A DNA stretch of 24,119 nucleotides from an uncultured Bacteroides sp. (GCA_905201685.1 CAJKOW010000031.1:1-24119), one strand, 5' to 3'. Positions 1 to 7,979 are shown, counted from the stretch's first letter. Program-made: numbers and translations. The notes: generated from the letters alone by a model not told the origin.

Positions 1-85
1 AAGCCCTGTTGGCAGCGAACCGGAACAATGTTAGTTTATTACTTGAAAGGAATCTGTCGAAAGACTGCTAACCGGAAATTCCTGT
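1..85. other. region downstream of rubrerythrin
   Basis: No gene or convincing terminator. The word aaccggaa occurs twice (18-25 and 70-77). The window is cut too close to say more. Confidence 0.5.
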
Positions 86-640
86 TTATTTGAAATAGCG
101 GTTGTACAGACCTTCGAAGCCTTTGCCGTGACGAGCTTCGTCCTTAGCCATTTCGTGAACAGTATCGTGGATAGCGTCCAGATTCAGAGCCTTGGCACGA
201 GTAGCAATACGCTTCTTGTCTTCGCAAGCGCCAGACTCAGCGTTCATTCTCTTTTCAAGGTTAGTCTTGGTATCCCATACGCAGTCGCCCAGCAATTCAG
301 CGAATTTTGCAGCGTGTTCTGCTTCTTCCCAAGCATAGCGTTTGAAGGCTTCAGCTACTTCAGGATAGCCTTCACGGTCAGCTTGACGGCTCATAGCCAG
401 ATACATACCTACTTCTGTGCATTCACCCATGAAGTGGTTGTTCAGGTCTTTGATCATTTCATCGTCGCAACCTTTAGCTACGCCGATAACATGTTCGTCA
501 GCAAATGTCAGAGCACCACCGGCTACATTTTCTTCTACTTCTACAAACTTGCTTGCAGGTGCTTTACACAAAGGACATTTCTCGGGAGCTGCGTCTCCTT
601 CATATACGTAACCGCAGACTGTGCATCTAAACTTTTTCAT
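86..640 (-). CDS. rbr: reverse rubrerythrin (NADH-dependent peroxidase)
   Basis: Cytoplasmic non-haem iron protein that reduces hydrogen peroxide in anaerobes, taking electrons through its own rubredoxin centre. The rubredoxin-like domain is at the N-terminus (about residues 1-35), with iron ligands Cys6, Cys9, Cys22 and Cys25. The ferritin-like four-helix di-iron domain follows, with the metal motifs EEAEH and DEARH. This domain order is the 'reverse' of classical rubrerythrin, and 184 residues is normal for the type. The ATG at 640 places the first CxxC correctly. It starts 36 nt after the perR stop with no promoter visible in the gap, so the two are probably cotranscribed. That fits a peroxide-sensing regulator paired with a peroxide-removing enzyme. 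Function is inferred from family and context. Confidence 0.93.
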   Translation of the reverse strand: MKKFRCTVCGYVYEGDAAPEKCPLCKAPASKFVEVEENVAGGALTFADEHVIGVAKGCDDEMIKDLNNHFMGECTEVGMYLAMSRQADREGYPEVAEAFKRYAWEEAEHAAKFAELLGDCVWDTKTNLEKRMNAESGACEDKKRIATRAKALNLDAIHDTVHEMAKDEARHGKGFEGLYNRYFK

Positions 641-676
641 TTTTTTCAGATTTTAAATTAATTAGTTGAAATTGAA

Positions 677-1126
677 TTAGTTATTTCTTGTAAGATCAAA
701 ATTTTCTTTTTCTTTGCAATGTTTGCATATACCTTTATAATAATAGTGAATCTCGTGTATGCTGTGGCCTTCCATATCTACTTCCTCTTCCGACAGAGTA
801 CGGACGGTATTCTTATCCTTCAGGTCGTAGATCTTTCCACACCGTTTACATAAAAAATGTGCATGAGGAGTGGTATCAGCGTCATAGCATGTATTCCTTT
901 CATCTATTGTCAAAGTTTGAGCCGCCCCTTGTTCACTCAACAACTTCAGCGTATTATATACAGTTGTCTTCGAAAGGGTGGGGATTTCCGGAGAGAGAGC
1001 CGTGTAGATCTCGTCCACAGTAGGGTGCGTACGGTGTTCCATCAAGTATTTCATAATTGCTATACGTTGTACCGAAGGCTTGATGTTATGCGTTTGCAAC
1101 CGCTCTATGATGTTAATACTCTCCAT
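677..1126 (-). CDS. perR: Fur-family peroxide-responsive regulator, PerR-like
   Basis: Metal-dependent transcriptional repressor of the Fur family, 149 residues from the ATG at 1126. The frame stays open upstream to 1249, but that extension is hydrophobic, unlike the family, and overlaps the promoter. The conventional N-terminus (MESINIIERL, then an 'IKPSVQRIAIMKYL' helix) begins at 1126, with GAAGAG just upstream. The N-terminal winged helix includes 'LSKTTVYNTLKLL'. The C-terminal dimerisation domain has the metal-rich HAHFLCKRCGK stretch and a second CxxC (CKHC) for structural zinc. Assignment to PerR rather than Fur or Zur rests on the rubrerythrin gene next door and a PerR-box-like palindrome in the leader. 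No residue uniquely proves peroxide sensing. Confidence 0.85.
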   Translation of the reverse strand: MESINIIERLQTHNIKPSVQRIAIMKYLMEHRTHPTVDEIYTALSPEIPTLSKTTVYNTLKLLSEQGAAQTLTIDERNTCYDADTTPHAHFLCKRCGKIYDLKDKNTVRTLSEEEVDMEGHSIHEIHYYYKGICKHCKEKENFDLTRNN

Positions 1127-1140
1127 ATTTCTCTTCAAAC

Positions 1141-1155
1141 TTGTAATAATTACAT
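1141..1155. promoter_or_regulatory. candidate PerR/Fur box in the perR leader
   Basis: The 15-mer TTGTAATAATTACAT contains a perfect 13-bp palindrome, TGTAAT-A-ATTACA. It matches the classical PerR/Fur box TTATAATNATTATAA at 11 of 14 defined positions. It lies between the predicted perR transcription start (near 1163) and the start codon at 1126, where a bound repressor would block transcription. Autoregulation by PerR is therefore plausible. Binding is inferred, not shown. Confidence 0.5.
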
Positions 1156-1169
1156 TTTTAATTCTTTTG

Positions 1170-1200
1170 CAAAGATAGCTACTTCCCGGAAATATCCAAA
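1170..1200 (-). promoter_or_regulatory. Bacteroides-type promoter for perR-rbr
   Basis: On the minus strand there is TTTG (plus 1197-1200), a 19-nt spacer, then TATCTTTG (plus 1170-1177). This is a full match to the Bacteroidetes primary-sigma consensus TTTG-N19-21-TAnnTTTG. Transcription would start near 1163, giving a leader of about 37 nt. Confidence 0.72.
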
Positions 1201-1204
1201 AGAT

Positions 1205-1239
1205 TTTGGTGAAAAAACAAAGTTTTATCTCTATTTTTG
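1205..1239 (+). promoter_or_regulatory. possible nadE promoter overlapping the perR promoter region
   Basis: TATTTTTG at 1232-1239 fits TAnnTTTG on the plus strand. The nearest TTTG is at 1205-1208, giving a 23-nt spacer, somewhat long. It lies back to back with the perR promoter and would give a leader of about 110 nt to the nadE ATG at 1354. Confidence 0.35.
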
Positions 1240-1353
1240 CATTATACAAATTATTTAAGTTTTGCAGCTTGCGGAGCGTGAGTGTTTTTCATGGTTCGTA
1301 AGTTCCGCTTCTTTGCGGGTAAAATAATATTTTATTCTATAAACAACTGGAAT

Positions 1354-3285
1354 ATGAATTACGGATATGTGAAAGTGGCGGCTGCTGTACCTTGTGTTAA
1401 AGTAGCGGATTGTGAATTTAATGCAGGGCAAATAGAAAAACAGATTATTATTGCCGAAGGAAAGGGAGTGCAAATCATAGCCTTTCCGGAGTTATCTGTT
1501 ACGGGTTACACGTGTGGTGATCTCTTTGCACAGCAGCTTCTGATAGAGGAAGCGGAAATGGGACTGATTCAGATTGTAAACAATACACGTCAGCTCGACA
1601 TCATTTCGATTGTCGGAATGCCCGTCGCCCTGAATGGTTCATTGCTGAACGCCGCGGTTGTCATCCAGAAGGGTAAGGTGTTGGGTGTAGTCCCCAAGAC
1701 ATATTTACCTAATTATAAAGAGTTCTATGAAAAGCGCTGGTTCACGTCGGCGTGCGATGTAACTGAAACATCTGTGCGGTTGTGCGGTCAGGTTGTCCCT
1801 TTAGGGAAGAATCTGCTTTTCGAAACGTCCGATACGACGTTTGGAATAGAGATTTGTGAAGACCTGTGGGCGCCTGTTCCTCCCAGCTCCACGTTGGTGT
1901 TGCAGGGAGCAGAAATCGTATTCAATCTTTCGGCCGATACCGAATCGATAGGCAAGCATGCCTATTTGCGTTCGCTCATCAGTCAGCAGTCGGCCCGTTG
2001 CATCGCCGGGTATGTGTTTAGCTCCTGTGGGTTTGGCGAATCGACAACCGATGTCGTTTTTGCCGGAAACGGGTTGATATACGAGAATGGAGTACTATTG
2101 GCTGCCAGTGAGCGTTTTTCGTTCGAAGAACAGATTGTGATCAGTGAAATCGATGTGGAATATCTTCGGACAGAGCGTAGAGTGAACACGACGTTTGCCT
2201 CATGCCGCTCTTATACACCTGTTGATGCTTCTGCCATACGGATCTCGACAGAATATGTGAACAGTAAGGACCTGAACCTGACCCGTACTTTCGATGCCCA
2301 TCCGTTTGTTCCGCAAGGACCAACCCTGGATGAACGTTGCGAAGAAATCTTTTCTATCCAGACGTCGGGTCTGGCGCAACGTTTACGGCATACTCGTGCC
2401 AAGAGTGCGGTGGTTGGCATTTCGGGAGGTCTGGACTCGACCTTGGCTTTGTTAGTGTGTGTCAGGACTTTCGATAAATTAGGTTGGCCTCGCAAGGGAA
2501 TTGTAGGTGTCACGATGCCCGGATTCGGTACAACCGACCGTACCCATACCAATGCAGTAGAATTAATGAATTCGTTGGGAGTCACCGTGCGTGAGGTCAG
2601 CATCAAGGATGCCTGCCTGCAGCATTTCAAGGATATCGGGCATGATGCGAGTGTGCACGACGTCGTGTATGAAAACTCACAGGCTCGTGAACGTACTCAG
2701 ATACTGATGGATATTGCCAATCAGACTTCAGGCCTGGTAATCGGTACGGGCGACTTGTCGGAACTGGCTTTAGGGTGGGCTACCTATAATGGGGATCACA
2801 TGTCGATGTACGGCGTCAATGGAAGCGTGCCCAAGACGCTGGTGAAACACTTGGTGAAGTGGGTAGCAGAAAATGGTATGGATGAGGCTTCACGGGCAAC
2901 CTTGCTCGACATTGTAGATACGCCCATCAGTCCGGAACTGATTCCGGCCGATGAAGCCGGCAATATCAAGCAGATCACCGAAGACCTGGTGGGTCCATAC
3001 GAATTGCACGACTTTTTCCTCTATTATTTCATGCGTTGCGGATTCCGTCCCTCAAAGATTTATTTTCTGGCAACACGCACTTTCAAGGGAACTTATGATG
3101 AAGAAACAATCAAGAAGTGGTTATCGACTTTCTTCCGCAGGTTCTTCAACCAGCAGTTCAAGCGTTCCTGCTTGCCCGATGGGCCGAAGGTGGGAAGCAT
3201 TGCCATCAGTCCGCGTGGCGACTGGAGGATGCCGAGTGATGCGTCAGTGAATGCGTGGTTGAAAGAAGTCGAGGCCTTGGAATGA
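1354..3285 (+). CDS. nadE: glutamine-dependent NAD+ synthetase
   Basis: Catalyses the last step of NAD biosynthesis: ATP-dependent amidation of deamido-NAD using ammonia released from glutamine. The 643-residue protein has an N-terminal nitrilase-fold glutaminase domain (about 1-300) with the Glu-Lys-Cys triad visible as E46 (FPELSVTGY), K115 (PKTYLPNY) and C168 (GIEICEDLW). The C-terminal ammonia-dependent synthetase domain has the ATP pyrophosphatase P-loop SGGLDS at 357-362 and a later GTGDLSELALGW stretch. The frame is open from 1282 (GTG) with another ATG at 1291, but family alignment favours the ATG at 1354, immediately before YVKVAAAVP. It is divergent from perR, and its 3' end lies 5 bp from the stop of the convergent gene. 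The type that uses glutamine directly is typical of Bacteroidetes. Confidence 0.95.
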   Translation: MNYGYVKVAAAVPCVKVADCEFNAGQIEKQIIIAEGKGVQIIAFPELSVTGYTCGDLFAQQLLIEEAEMGLIQIVNNTRQLDIISIVGMPVALNGSLLNAAVVIQKGKVLGVVPKTYLPNYKEFYEKRWFTSACDVTETSVRLCGQVVPLGKNLLFETSDTTFGIEICEDLWAPVPPSSTLVLQGAEIVFNLSADTESIGKHAYLRSLISQQSARCIAGYVFSSCGFGESTTDVVFAGNGLIYENGVLLAASERFSFEEQIVISEIDVEYLRTERRVNTTFASCRSYTPVDASAIRISTEYVNSKDLNLTRTFDAHPFVPQGPTLDERCEEIFSIQTSGLAQRLRHTRAKSAVVGISGGLDSTLALLVCVRTFDKLGWPRKGIVGVTMPGFGTTDRTHTNAVELMNSLGVTVREVSIKDACLQHFKDIGHDASVHDVVYENSQARERTQILMDIANQTSGLVIGTGDLSELALGWATYNGDHMSMYGVNGSVPKTLVKHLVKWVAENGMDEASRATLLDIVDTPISPELIPADEAGNIKQITEDLVGPYELHDFFLYYFMRCGFRPSKIYFLATRTFKGTYDEETIKKWLSTFFRRFFNQQFKRSCLPDGPKVGSIAISPRGDWRMPSDASVNAWLKEVEALE

Positions 3286-3290
3286 CGTTT

Positions 3291-4118
3291 TTAGGGTTCC
3301 AGGTAGTATTTCTTGTATAACTTCTGATAAGCTTTGGTCTTCTTGAATGTGTCGAGCCACAGGTTGAGGCTGTCCAGCAGGGCGGGAGACTGCTTGCTGA
3401 CCGCCCAGGAGTAGAACTGGGTAAAGCTGATGTCGGTAGAGATATCTATTTGCGGTAAGCTGTCAATGACAGCTTGTGCAATGCTTTCGTTGCATACGGC
3501 GTAGTCGATGTCGCCGTGTGCAACGAGGAATATCAGTTGTTCGGGTCCGTATTTCTCTATTTCATTGATATAGATCGTGTCGGCTATTTCATGACTCAGG
3601 TTGCGGATGCGCAGAATGGAGGGCGCATCCTTGACTACATGCAGTGTTTTTCCGGCCAGTTCCAGCTGGTTTTTGATATAGTGTGCCGAGTCTTGCGGCG
3701 ACGTCGGTTTGCGTTGTACCAATACTTCCTTATTCAGTGCGATGGGGTGTGTCAGCAGCAACGAGTCCTTCAGTTCGCTGGTGGCAAGTACATCGTAGGC
3801 TATGACATCGAATTTTCCTTCGGCCAATCCTTGCAAGCGCTTTTCAAAACTCATTTCAGGAGTAATGGCTGTCTGCAGGTGATGGTCGCGGGCGAATGCC
3901 TCAATCAGTTCGTAGTGGAACCCTGATAATGTGTCGCCATCGACAAAAAAGCTGATGGAGTTGTACTCCGTAGCGGCGTGTATGACTCCTTCGCCGGCTA
4001 TTTCCTGATAGTCACGCGGATGATAGGGGCTTTCTTGCCGGGTTGGCAGGAAAAAGGTTGCTATGAGTGTGGCAACAATGCCCAATGCCAGGTATTTTAA
4101 GACTTTCTTTCTGTTCAT
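3291..4118 (-). CDS. solute-binding (SBP_bac_3-like) exported protein
   Basis: 275 residues with an N-terminal hydrophobic segment (LKYLALGIVATLIATFFL) after a basic start, so probably secreted or anchored in the inner membrane. There is no lipobox cysteine. The rest resembles family-3 periplasmic binding proteins, for example the blocks 'GFHYELIEAFARDHHL' and 'GKFDVIAYDVLATSEL' and a late YAVCNESIAQ segment. The same domain forms the N-terminal half of lytic transglycosylase MltF, but no transglycosylase domain follows, so it may be a free-standing sensor or binding protein. No ABC permease or ATPase is nearby. Only 29 nt separate it from the upstream porin, so they are probably cotranscribed. 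The ligand is unknown. The gene converges on nadE. Confidence 0.75.
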   Translation of the reverse strand: MNRKKVLKYLALGIVATLIATFFLPTRQESPYHPRDYQEIAGEGVIHAATEYNSISFFVDGDTLSGFHYELIEAFARDHHLQTAITPEMSFEKRLQGLAEGKFDVIAYDVLATSELKDSLLLTHPIALNKEVLVQRKPTSPQDSAHYIKNQLELAGKTLHVVKDAPSILRIRNLSHEIADTIYINEIEKYGPEQLIFLVAHGDIDYAVCNESIAQAVIDSLPQIDISTDISFTQFYSWAVSKQSPALLDSLNLWLDTFKKTKAYQKLYKKYYLEP

Positions 4119-4147
4119 CTGTGGCGGCTTTCTGTTGTGTGGTCGGA

Positions 4148-6265
4148 TTAATCATAGAAATTCCACGAAACGCCAAGTTTCAGCAAGCGGGGATTGATGG
4201 GGTAGTGTGGAACCAGGAAATAGTTGCGGTTACCCATGCCCGAGTTGACGTGGTACATCATGACGAAAATGCGTGTGCGTTTCAGTTGCAGGTTGGCATA
4301 GACGTTGACTATCGGGTATCCTCCGATTTTCACCTGATCGTCTGCGGCCTGCAGGTGGAATTGCTGGATGGCAGGCGTGTAGGCAGGGGCATTGTATTCA
4401 CTGAAGTAGCGTACATCGGCTCCCAGCTGGACGGTCAGCACCTTTTTAGCTATCTTGGTCAGCAGGTAAAAGTTGTGGTATAAGGAGAGCTGTGGTAACG
4501 GCAGGACGGTTTCATTGCTTGACTTCTGCCATGTGACTTCGTTGTCTAAATGGAAAATACCCAATTTGAAGTCCTGCTTCAGTGTAGCGTCGATTACCTG
4601 AATGTTACCGCTGTTTTGGGCAGGCAAAGCATTCTGGTTGAAGTAGGTGTAGTTCTTTATGTTTTCTACTCCGGCCCGCAGGTTGGTCCTCCACCGGTCG
4701 ATGTTCAGTTCGCCTTCTATGCGGGTACGGAATTCCTTGTTCATGTTATCGTTGTCCCAATAAAAGTGATTCGAATGATAGTGGCGCATGTAGAAGGAAG
4801 GCAGTGTGTTGGTGATGTATCCGCGTGCGTACAGGTTCACCGTGTCTTTCCATAAGCGGAAGTTGAGGTCCATGTCGCCATGAATGCGGAACTGGCCTAA
4901 TGCCTTATCCACAAGACCTATTTCGCCATCTACCCTGTAGTGCAGGGTTTTCCCTTCGCGCTTGGCCAGTTCGCCACCCACATAGACTTCCTGTTCGGTA
5001 TAGTGGCTGAGCGGGCGTGGTTCAGCGGTCAGAGTGTCTCCCATCATTTCGTACCGGCTGAATTTGTGTGAGATGTAAGCCGTAAGTCCGGCTTTGGCAT
5101 ATTTGTTGAAGCCTTCGAGCAAAGCGATGCCGAAGGTGTTTTTTACGCTGAATGCCACGGTCGAGTCGTTGCTCGATCCGTTTTGATAATAAGTGCGGGC
5201 GTATAAGCCGTCTGTTTCGCTACCGGCCCGGAAACGGTGGCTGGAGCGTTCTATCTTCATGGTATGGATGAAGCTGGTGACCGGAACAAATTCCGTGGTC
5301 ACCGTAGTGTCTTGTGGTGCTGGCGGAATGCTATCGCCCTGTTGGACCATGGCCTTCGTTTGTTGGTTGCTGTTCTTGGTCTCTACTTTGACGGTCTCTC
5401 GTTCAAACCCTAACCGGTAGCGGTGTGTCAGATAAACGTAGAAATTGTGGTTACGGTTAGACGTCTGTTCCATGTTGACCGGTATGTTGGTCGATTCGTA
5501 CTCCTGTTTGCCTTCCGACATGTTTTCGGGGCGTGTGATGTACTGATCGTCGGCAATACCGCCGTTTTCGTTCATCTTCATAAAGAAGTTGTTGTACATG
5601 GCCTGAAGCTGATACTTCTGGCCTATGTAGCTGGCGAAGATGCCTGCATTGAAGTGAGCGGTTGACTGGTTAGCATAGTAACCACGTCCGTACAGATAGT
5701 CGATGTTGAATCCGAAAGCAAGTTGCTTGTTGGCATTGACAGAGAAATACGATTTGAAACGTTCCTCTCCGTTGATTTTACTTCCGGCCTTGTAGTATGT
5801 CAGGTTACTGTAGGGAATGTTACTGTTGGTGAAGTTTAGCTGGTCCGGTCGGAAAAAGAAGCTGGAAAACGGTTCTATGAAGATAGTCGGCTCTGCTTCT
5901 TTGCGTTCGTAGAACAGGCGTGACAAGCGTGGAGAGCCCAGATTTCCCAGATAGTTATAGTGGCCGTTCATGCCTTCTACCAAGTTGGTATTCTGGAAAT
6001 TGAGTGTAACCGTATCTACCGGTACGATGGTGCGTTCGCCTAATTTTTCACTTAAATGCCACATGTACAGTTTTGGGGGAAGGCTTTCGATTTCCGTACT
6101 TGTGCTGTCTGTAAGGTTGTCCGGTTGGGTACTGGGATCAATCTGGTTGCCATACTGATCTCGGATACTTGTGCCAGCATTCATGGGAGTGAGAGTGTTT
6201 TGTGCTTTCAATCCCAAAGTCCCTATAATGGTCAATAATATATATGTCAGTACAATTCGTCTCAT
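4148..6265 (-). CDS. putative beta-barrel porin (Porin_10-type)
   Basis: 705 residues from the ATG at 6265. The frame also reads back to a TTG at 6277, inside the likely -7 box. The N-terminus is a signal peptide (MRRIVLTYILLTIIGTLGLKAQ-like, cleavage after KAQ). The rest is rich in alternating aromatic/polar strands typical of outer-membrane barrels (for example GIFASYIGQKYQLQAMYNNF and IFVMMYHVNSGMGNRNYF) and ends in an aromatic-rich final strand, LKLGVSWNFYD. It lacks a SusC-like plug or TonB box. This matches what I know of the large 'putative porin' family of Bacteroidetes, whose substrates are undefined. It is followed after 29 nt by the solute-binding-like protein, which suggests a shared role at the envelope. 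Confidence 0.8.
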   Translation of the reverse strand: MRRIVLTYILLTIIGTLGLKAQNTLTPMNAGTSIRDQYGNQIDPSTQPDNLTDSTSTEIESLPPKLYMWHLSEKLGERTIVPVDTVTLNFQNTNLVEGMNGHYNYLGNLGSPRLSRLFYERKEAEPTIFIEPFSSFFFRPDQLNFTNSNIPYSNLTYYKAGSKINGEERFKSYFSVNANKQLAFGFNIDYLYGRGYYANQSTAHFNAGIFASYIGQKYQLQAMYNNFFMKMNENGGIADDQYITRPENMSEGKQEYESTNIPVNMEQTSNRNHNFYVYLTHRYRLGFERETVKVETKNSNQQTKAMVQQGDSIPPAPQDTTVTTEFVPVTSFIHTMKIERSSHRFRAGSETDGLYARTYYQNGSSNDSTVAFSVKNTFGIALLEGFNKYAKAGLTAYISHKFSRYEMMGDTLTAEPRPLSHYTEQEVYVGGELAKREGKTLHYRVDGEIGLVDKALGQFRIHGDMDLNFRLWKDTVNLYARGYITNTLPSFYMRHYHSNHFYWDNDNMNKEFRTRIEGELNIDRWRTNLRAGVENIKNYTYFNQNALPAQNSGNIQVIDATLKQDFKLGIFHLDNEVTWQKSSNETVLPLPQLSLYHNFYLLTKIAKKVLTVQLGADVRYFSEYNAPAYTPAIQQFHLQAADDQVKIGGYPIVNVYANLQLKRTRIFVMMYHVNSGMGNRNYFLVPHYPINPRLLKLGVSWNFYD

Positions 6266-6274
6266 AATTAGGCG

Positions 6275-6282
6275 CAAAGATA
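6275..6282 (-). promoter_or_regulatory. -7 element of the porin promoter
   Basis: CAAAGATA on the plus strand reads TATCTTTG on the minus strand, 9 nt upstream of the porin ATG. No good TTTG is seen 19-21 nt further upstream (TTAAAG at 6303-6308). If used, the mRNA would be almost leaderless. Confidence 0.45.
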
Positions 6283-6377
6283 CAATAAATTCTTGTTTGC
6301 TTCTTTAATACCCTCTTTTTTACTTCTTTTTTAGGATTGAAAAGTCAGAGTGTCTTTGCGGATAACTAAGGGAAAAT

Positions 6378-6466
6378 AGTGCACTAACTATTGCACTGTG
6401 AGTGCAGCAGGCATTGCACTGTCAGTGCAGTAGTAGGTGCACTATGAGTGCAGTAGTTATTGCACT
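6378..6466. repeat. tandem array of palindromic 15-mers, 23-bp period
   Basis: Three complete units of the form TGCACT-N3-AGTGCA occur at 6392-6406, 6415-6429 and 6438-6452. A half-unit, TGCACT, follows at 6461-6466, exactly in register. A further AGTGCACT lies at 6378-6385, out of phase. The spacers are 8 nt and differ (gcaggcat, gtagtagg, gtagttat), and the central three bases vary (gtg, gtc, atg) while the arms are invariant. Each unit can form a 6-bp hairpin on either strand or a two-fold protein site. It is not coding. Confidence 0.9.
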
Positions 6467-6577
6467 GTAAGGGAAAGCTTGTGTGTCTGGTGCTGGAAAA
6501 AGGCAAAAGGTTCGGCTTGTCTGTTTTTATTTTGAGAGGAGATGTTGCAAGCCTTTCATCGCACGATCATCGTTTAC

Positions 6578-6616
6578 AAAAAAAAGAAGGTACATCTTTC
6601 TTTTGACGTACCCTCT
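6578..6616 (-). terminator. intrinsic terminator after korC
   Basis: On the minus strand, AGAGGGTACGT and ATGTACCTTCT form an 11-bp stem (with two G-U pairs) around an A-rich loop, followed by a run of eight U. It lies about 30 bp beyond the korC stop and ends the 2-oxoacid oxidoreductase operon. Confidence 0.8.
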
Positions 6617-6644
6617 TTTTCAAGTGAATATTGTGCCTTGCGGC

Positions 6645-7187
6645 TTATACTTCTTTGATCAGTTCCATGCCCCGTTTGATGGCTTCCTCGTTCATGGGGA
6701 TGAGGTGATGATGCCGTTCGGGCAGGGTTTTTTTCAAGCCTTTGATGACGTTTTCCAGTGTGACGATGGGCATGATTTTCAGCAAGCCACCGAGCACAAT
6801 CATGTTGAACGCCTTGGCATTGTTCATTTCGTTGGCTGCATCCATGGCATCGATGCGGTAAACGTGAATGTCCTTACGGGTGGGCGGGTTGATGATGCCG
6901 TATCCGTCGTAGATCAGGACACCACCGGGTTTAACCTTGCTTTCGAACTTTTCGAGCGACGGCTGGTTCAGGATGATGGCTGCATCGTACTTACTGAGGA
7001 TGGGGGAGGAGATCTTATCATCGCTTACGATGACAGTTACGTTGGCCGTACCTCCACGCTGCTCCGGTCCGTAGGCAGGCATCCATGTCACTTCCTTGTC
7101 TTCCATCAATCCCGAGTAAGCCAGGATTTTACCCATGGACAGTACACCTTGTCCGCCGAAGCCAGATATGATGATTTCTGTTTTCAT
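6645..7187 (-). CDS. korC: 2-oxoacid:ferredoxin oxidoreductase, gamma subunit
   Basis: Gamma subunit of a four-part 2-oxoacid:ferredoxin oxidoreductase (180 residues). The N-terminal GFGGQGV motif (residues 9-15) is the hallmark of the POR/KOR gamma domain, which closes over the CoA site. The downstream 'PAYGPEQRGGTANVTV' stretch is also characteristic. It starts 18 nt after korB and is the last gene of the operon, followed by an intrinsic terminator. The complex converts CoA and a 2-oxoacid reversibly to acyl-CoA and CO2, with reduced ferredoxin. Gene order delta-alpha-beta-gamma matches the OorDABC/KorDABC enzymes that act on 2-oxoglutarate. Branched-chain 2-oxoacids (VOR type) cannot be excluded from sequence alone. 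Confidence 0.9.
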   Translation of the reverse strand: MKTEIIISGFGGQGVLSMGKILAYSGLMEDKEVTWMPAYGPEQRGGTANVTVIVSDDKISSPILSKYDAAIILNQPSLEKFESKVKPGGVLIYDGYGIINPPTRKDIHVYRIDAMDAANEMNNAKAFNMIVLGGLLKIMPIVTLENVIKGLKKTLPERHHHLIPMNEEAIKRGMELIKEV

Positions 7188-7205
7188 TGTCTTTCTTCTT
7201 TTGAT

Positions 7206-7967
7206 TTATTTATCTTTCAAGTCTCCCAGCGGATAGAAGGGGAACATGTTCTCTTCCATCCATTTGTTAGCCTTCTCCGGCGACATTTTCCAGCCCGAGT
7301 TGCAGGTCGATACAATTTCGACAAGGTTGCTGCCTTTTCCGGCCATGGAGTTTTCGAATGCCTTGCGGATGGCTTTCTTGGCCTTGCGGATGGCTGGTAC
7401 GGACTGTACGCTCTGGCGCGTTACGTAGGCTGTACCTTCCAGCTGTGCGGCGATATCGGCCATCTTCAGCGGATAGCCGTGCAGGTGTACGTCGCGTCCG
7501 TAAGGACAGGTAGCAGTCTTCATGCCGACAAGGGTGGTCGGAGCCATTTGTCCGCCGGTCATACCGTAGATGGCGTTGTTGATGAAGATGATGGTGATGT
7601 TTTCACCACGGTTCAGCGCATGGATGGTTTCGGCTGTACCGATGCAGGCCAAGTCGCCGTCGCCCTGATAGGTGAATACCAGTCGGCTGGGCCAGAGGCG
7701 CTTGATGGCAGTGGCCAGTGCGGGCGCACGTCCGTGTGCGGCTTCCTGCCAGTCGATATCCAAATAGTTGTAGATGAATACGGCACATCCTACCGGAGAG
7801 ATTCCGATAGCTTTGTCTTCCATGCCCATCTCTTCGATTACCTCGGCTATCAGCTTGTGGACTACACCGTGGCTGCATCCCGGACAGTAGTGCATGGGGT
7901 TGTCGTTCATCAGAGTCGGTTTCTTGTAAACCAGATTCTCGGGCTTTATAATATCTTCTTTTGTCAT
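7206..7967 (-). CDS. korB: 2-oxoacid:ferredoxin oxidoreductase, beta subunit (TPP-binding)
   Basis: Thiamine-diphosphate-binding subunit, 253 residues. The TPP/Mg motif runs from GDGDLACIG (102-110) to the NNAIYGMTGGQ segment near 130-140. Upstream are YCPGCSHG (27-34) and HGRAPALATAIKR (78-90), typical of the KOR/VOR beta chain. The frame can start at a GTG at 7973, but I choose the ATG at 7967 because AGGAGA lies 7 nt before it and is too close to the GTG. That Shine-Dalgarno overlaps the stop codon of the preceding 57-residue ORF (TAAGGAGA), which suggests translational coupling. This is one of the few strong ribosome-binding sites in the window. Confidence 0.93.
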   Translation of the reverse strand: MTKEDIIKPENLVYKKPTLMNDNPMHYCPGCSHGVVHKLIAEVIEEMGMEDKAIGISPVGCAVFIYNYLDIDWQEAAHGRAPALATAIKRLWPSRLVFTYQGDGDLACIGTAETIHALNRGENITIIFINNAIYGMTGGQMAPTTLVGMKTATCPYGRDVHLHGYPLKMADIAAQLEGTAYVTRQSVQSVPAIRKAKKAIRKAFENSMAGKGSNLVEIVSTCNSGWKMSPEKANKWMEENMFPFYPLGDLKDK

Positions 7968-7979
7968 AATCACTTCTCC

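Larger units (their letters stand above)
6266..6644. other. intergenic region between korC and the porin gene
   Basis: 379 bp with no convincing gene. Reading leftward it holds the terminator of the 2-oxoacid oxidoreductase operon (6578-6616), an unremarkable stretch, a 23-bp-period palindromic repeat array (6378-6466), an AT-rich stretch, and the porin -7 box. The long plus-strand frame starting at 6483 is the antisense of korC and korB. Confidence 0.7.

Noticed and set aside
1127..1249. N-terminal extension of PerR
   Set aside because: The extra 41 residues are unlike the Fur family and cover the perR promoter and its candidate operator.
3291..4118. MltF-type lytic transglycosylase
   Set aside because: Only the binding-protein-like half is present; no SLT catalytic domain follows within the 275 residues.
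6378..6466. CRISPR array
   Set aside because: Units are 15-bp palindromes with 8-nt spacers, far too short for CRISPR repeats and spacers, and no cas genes are present.
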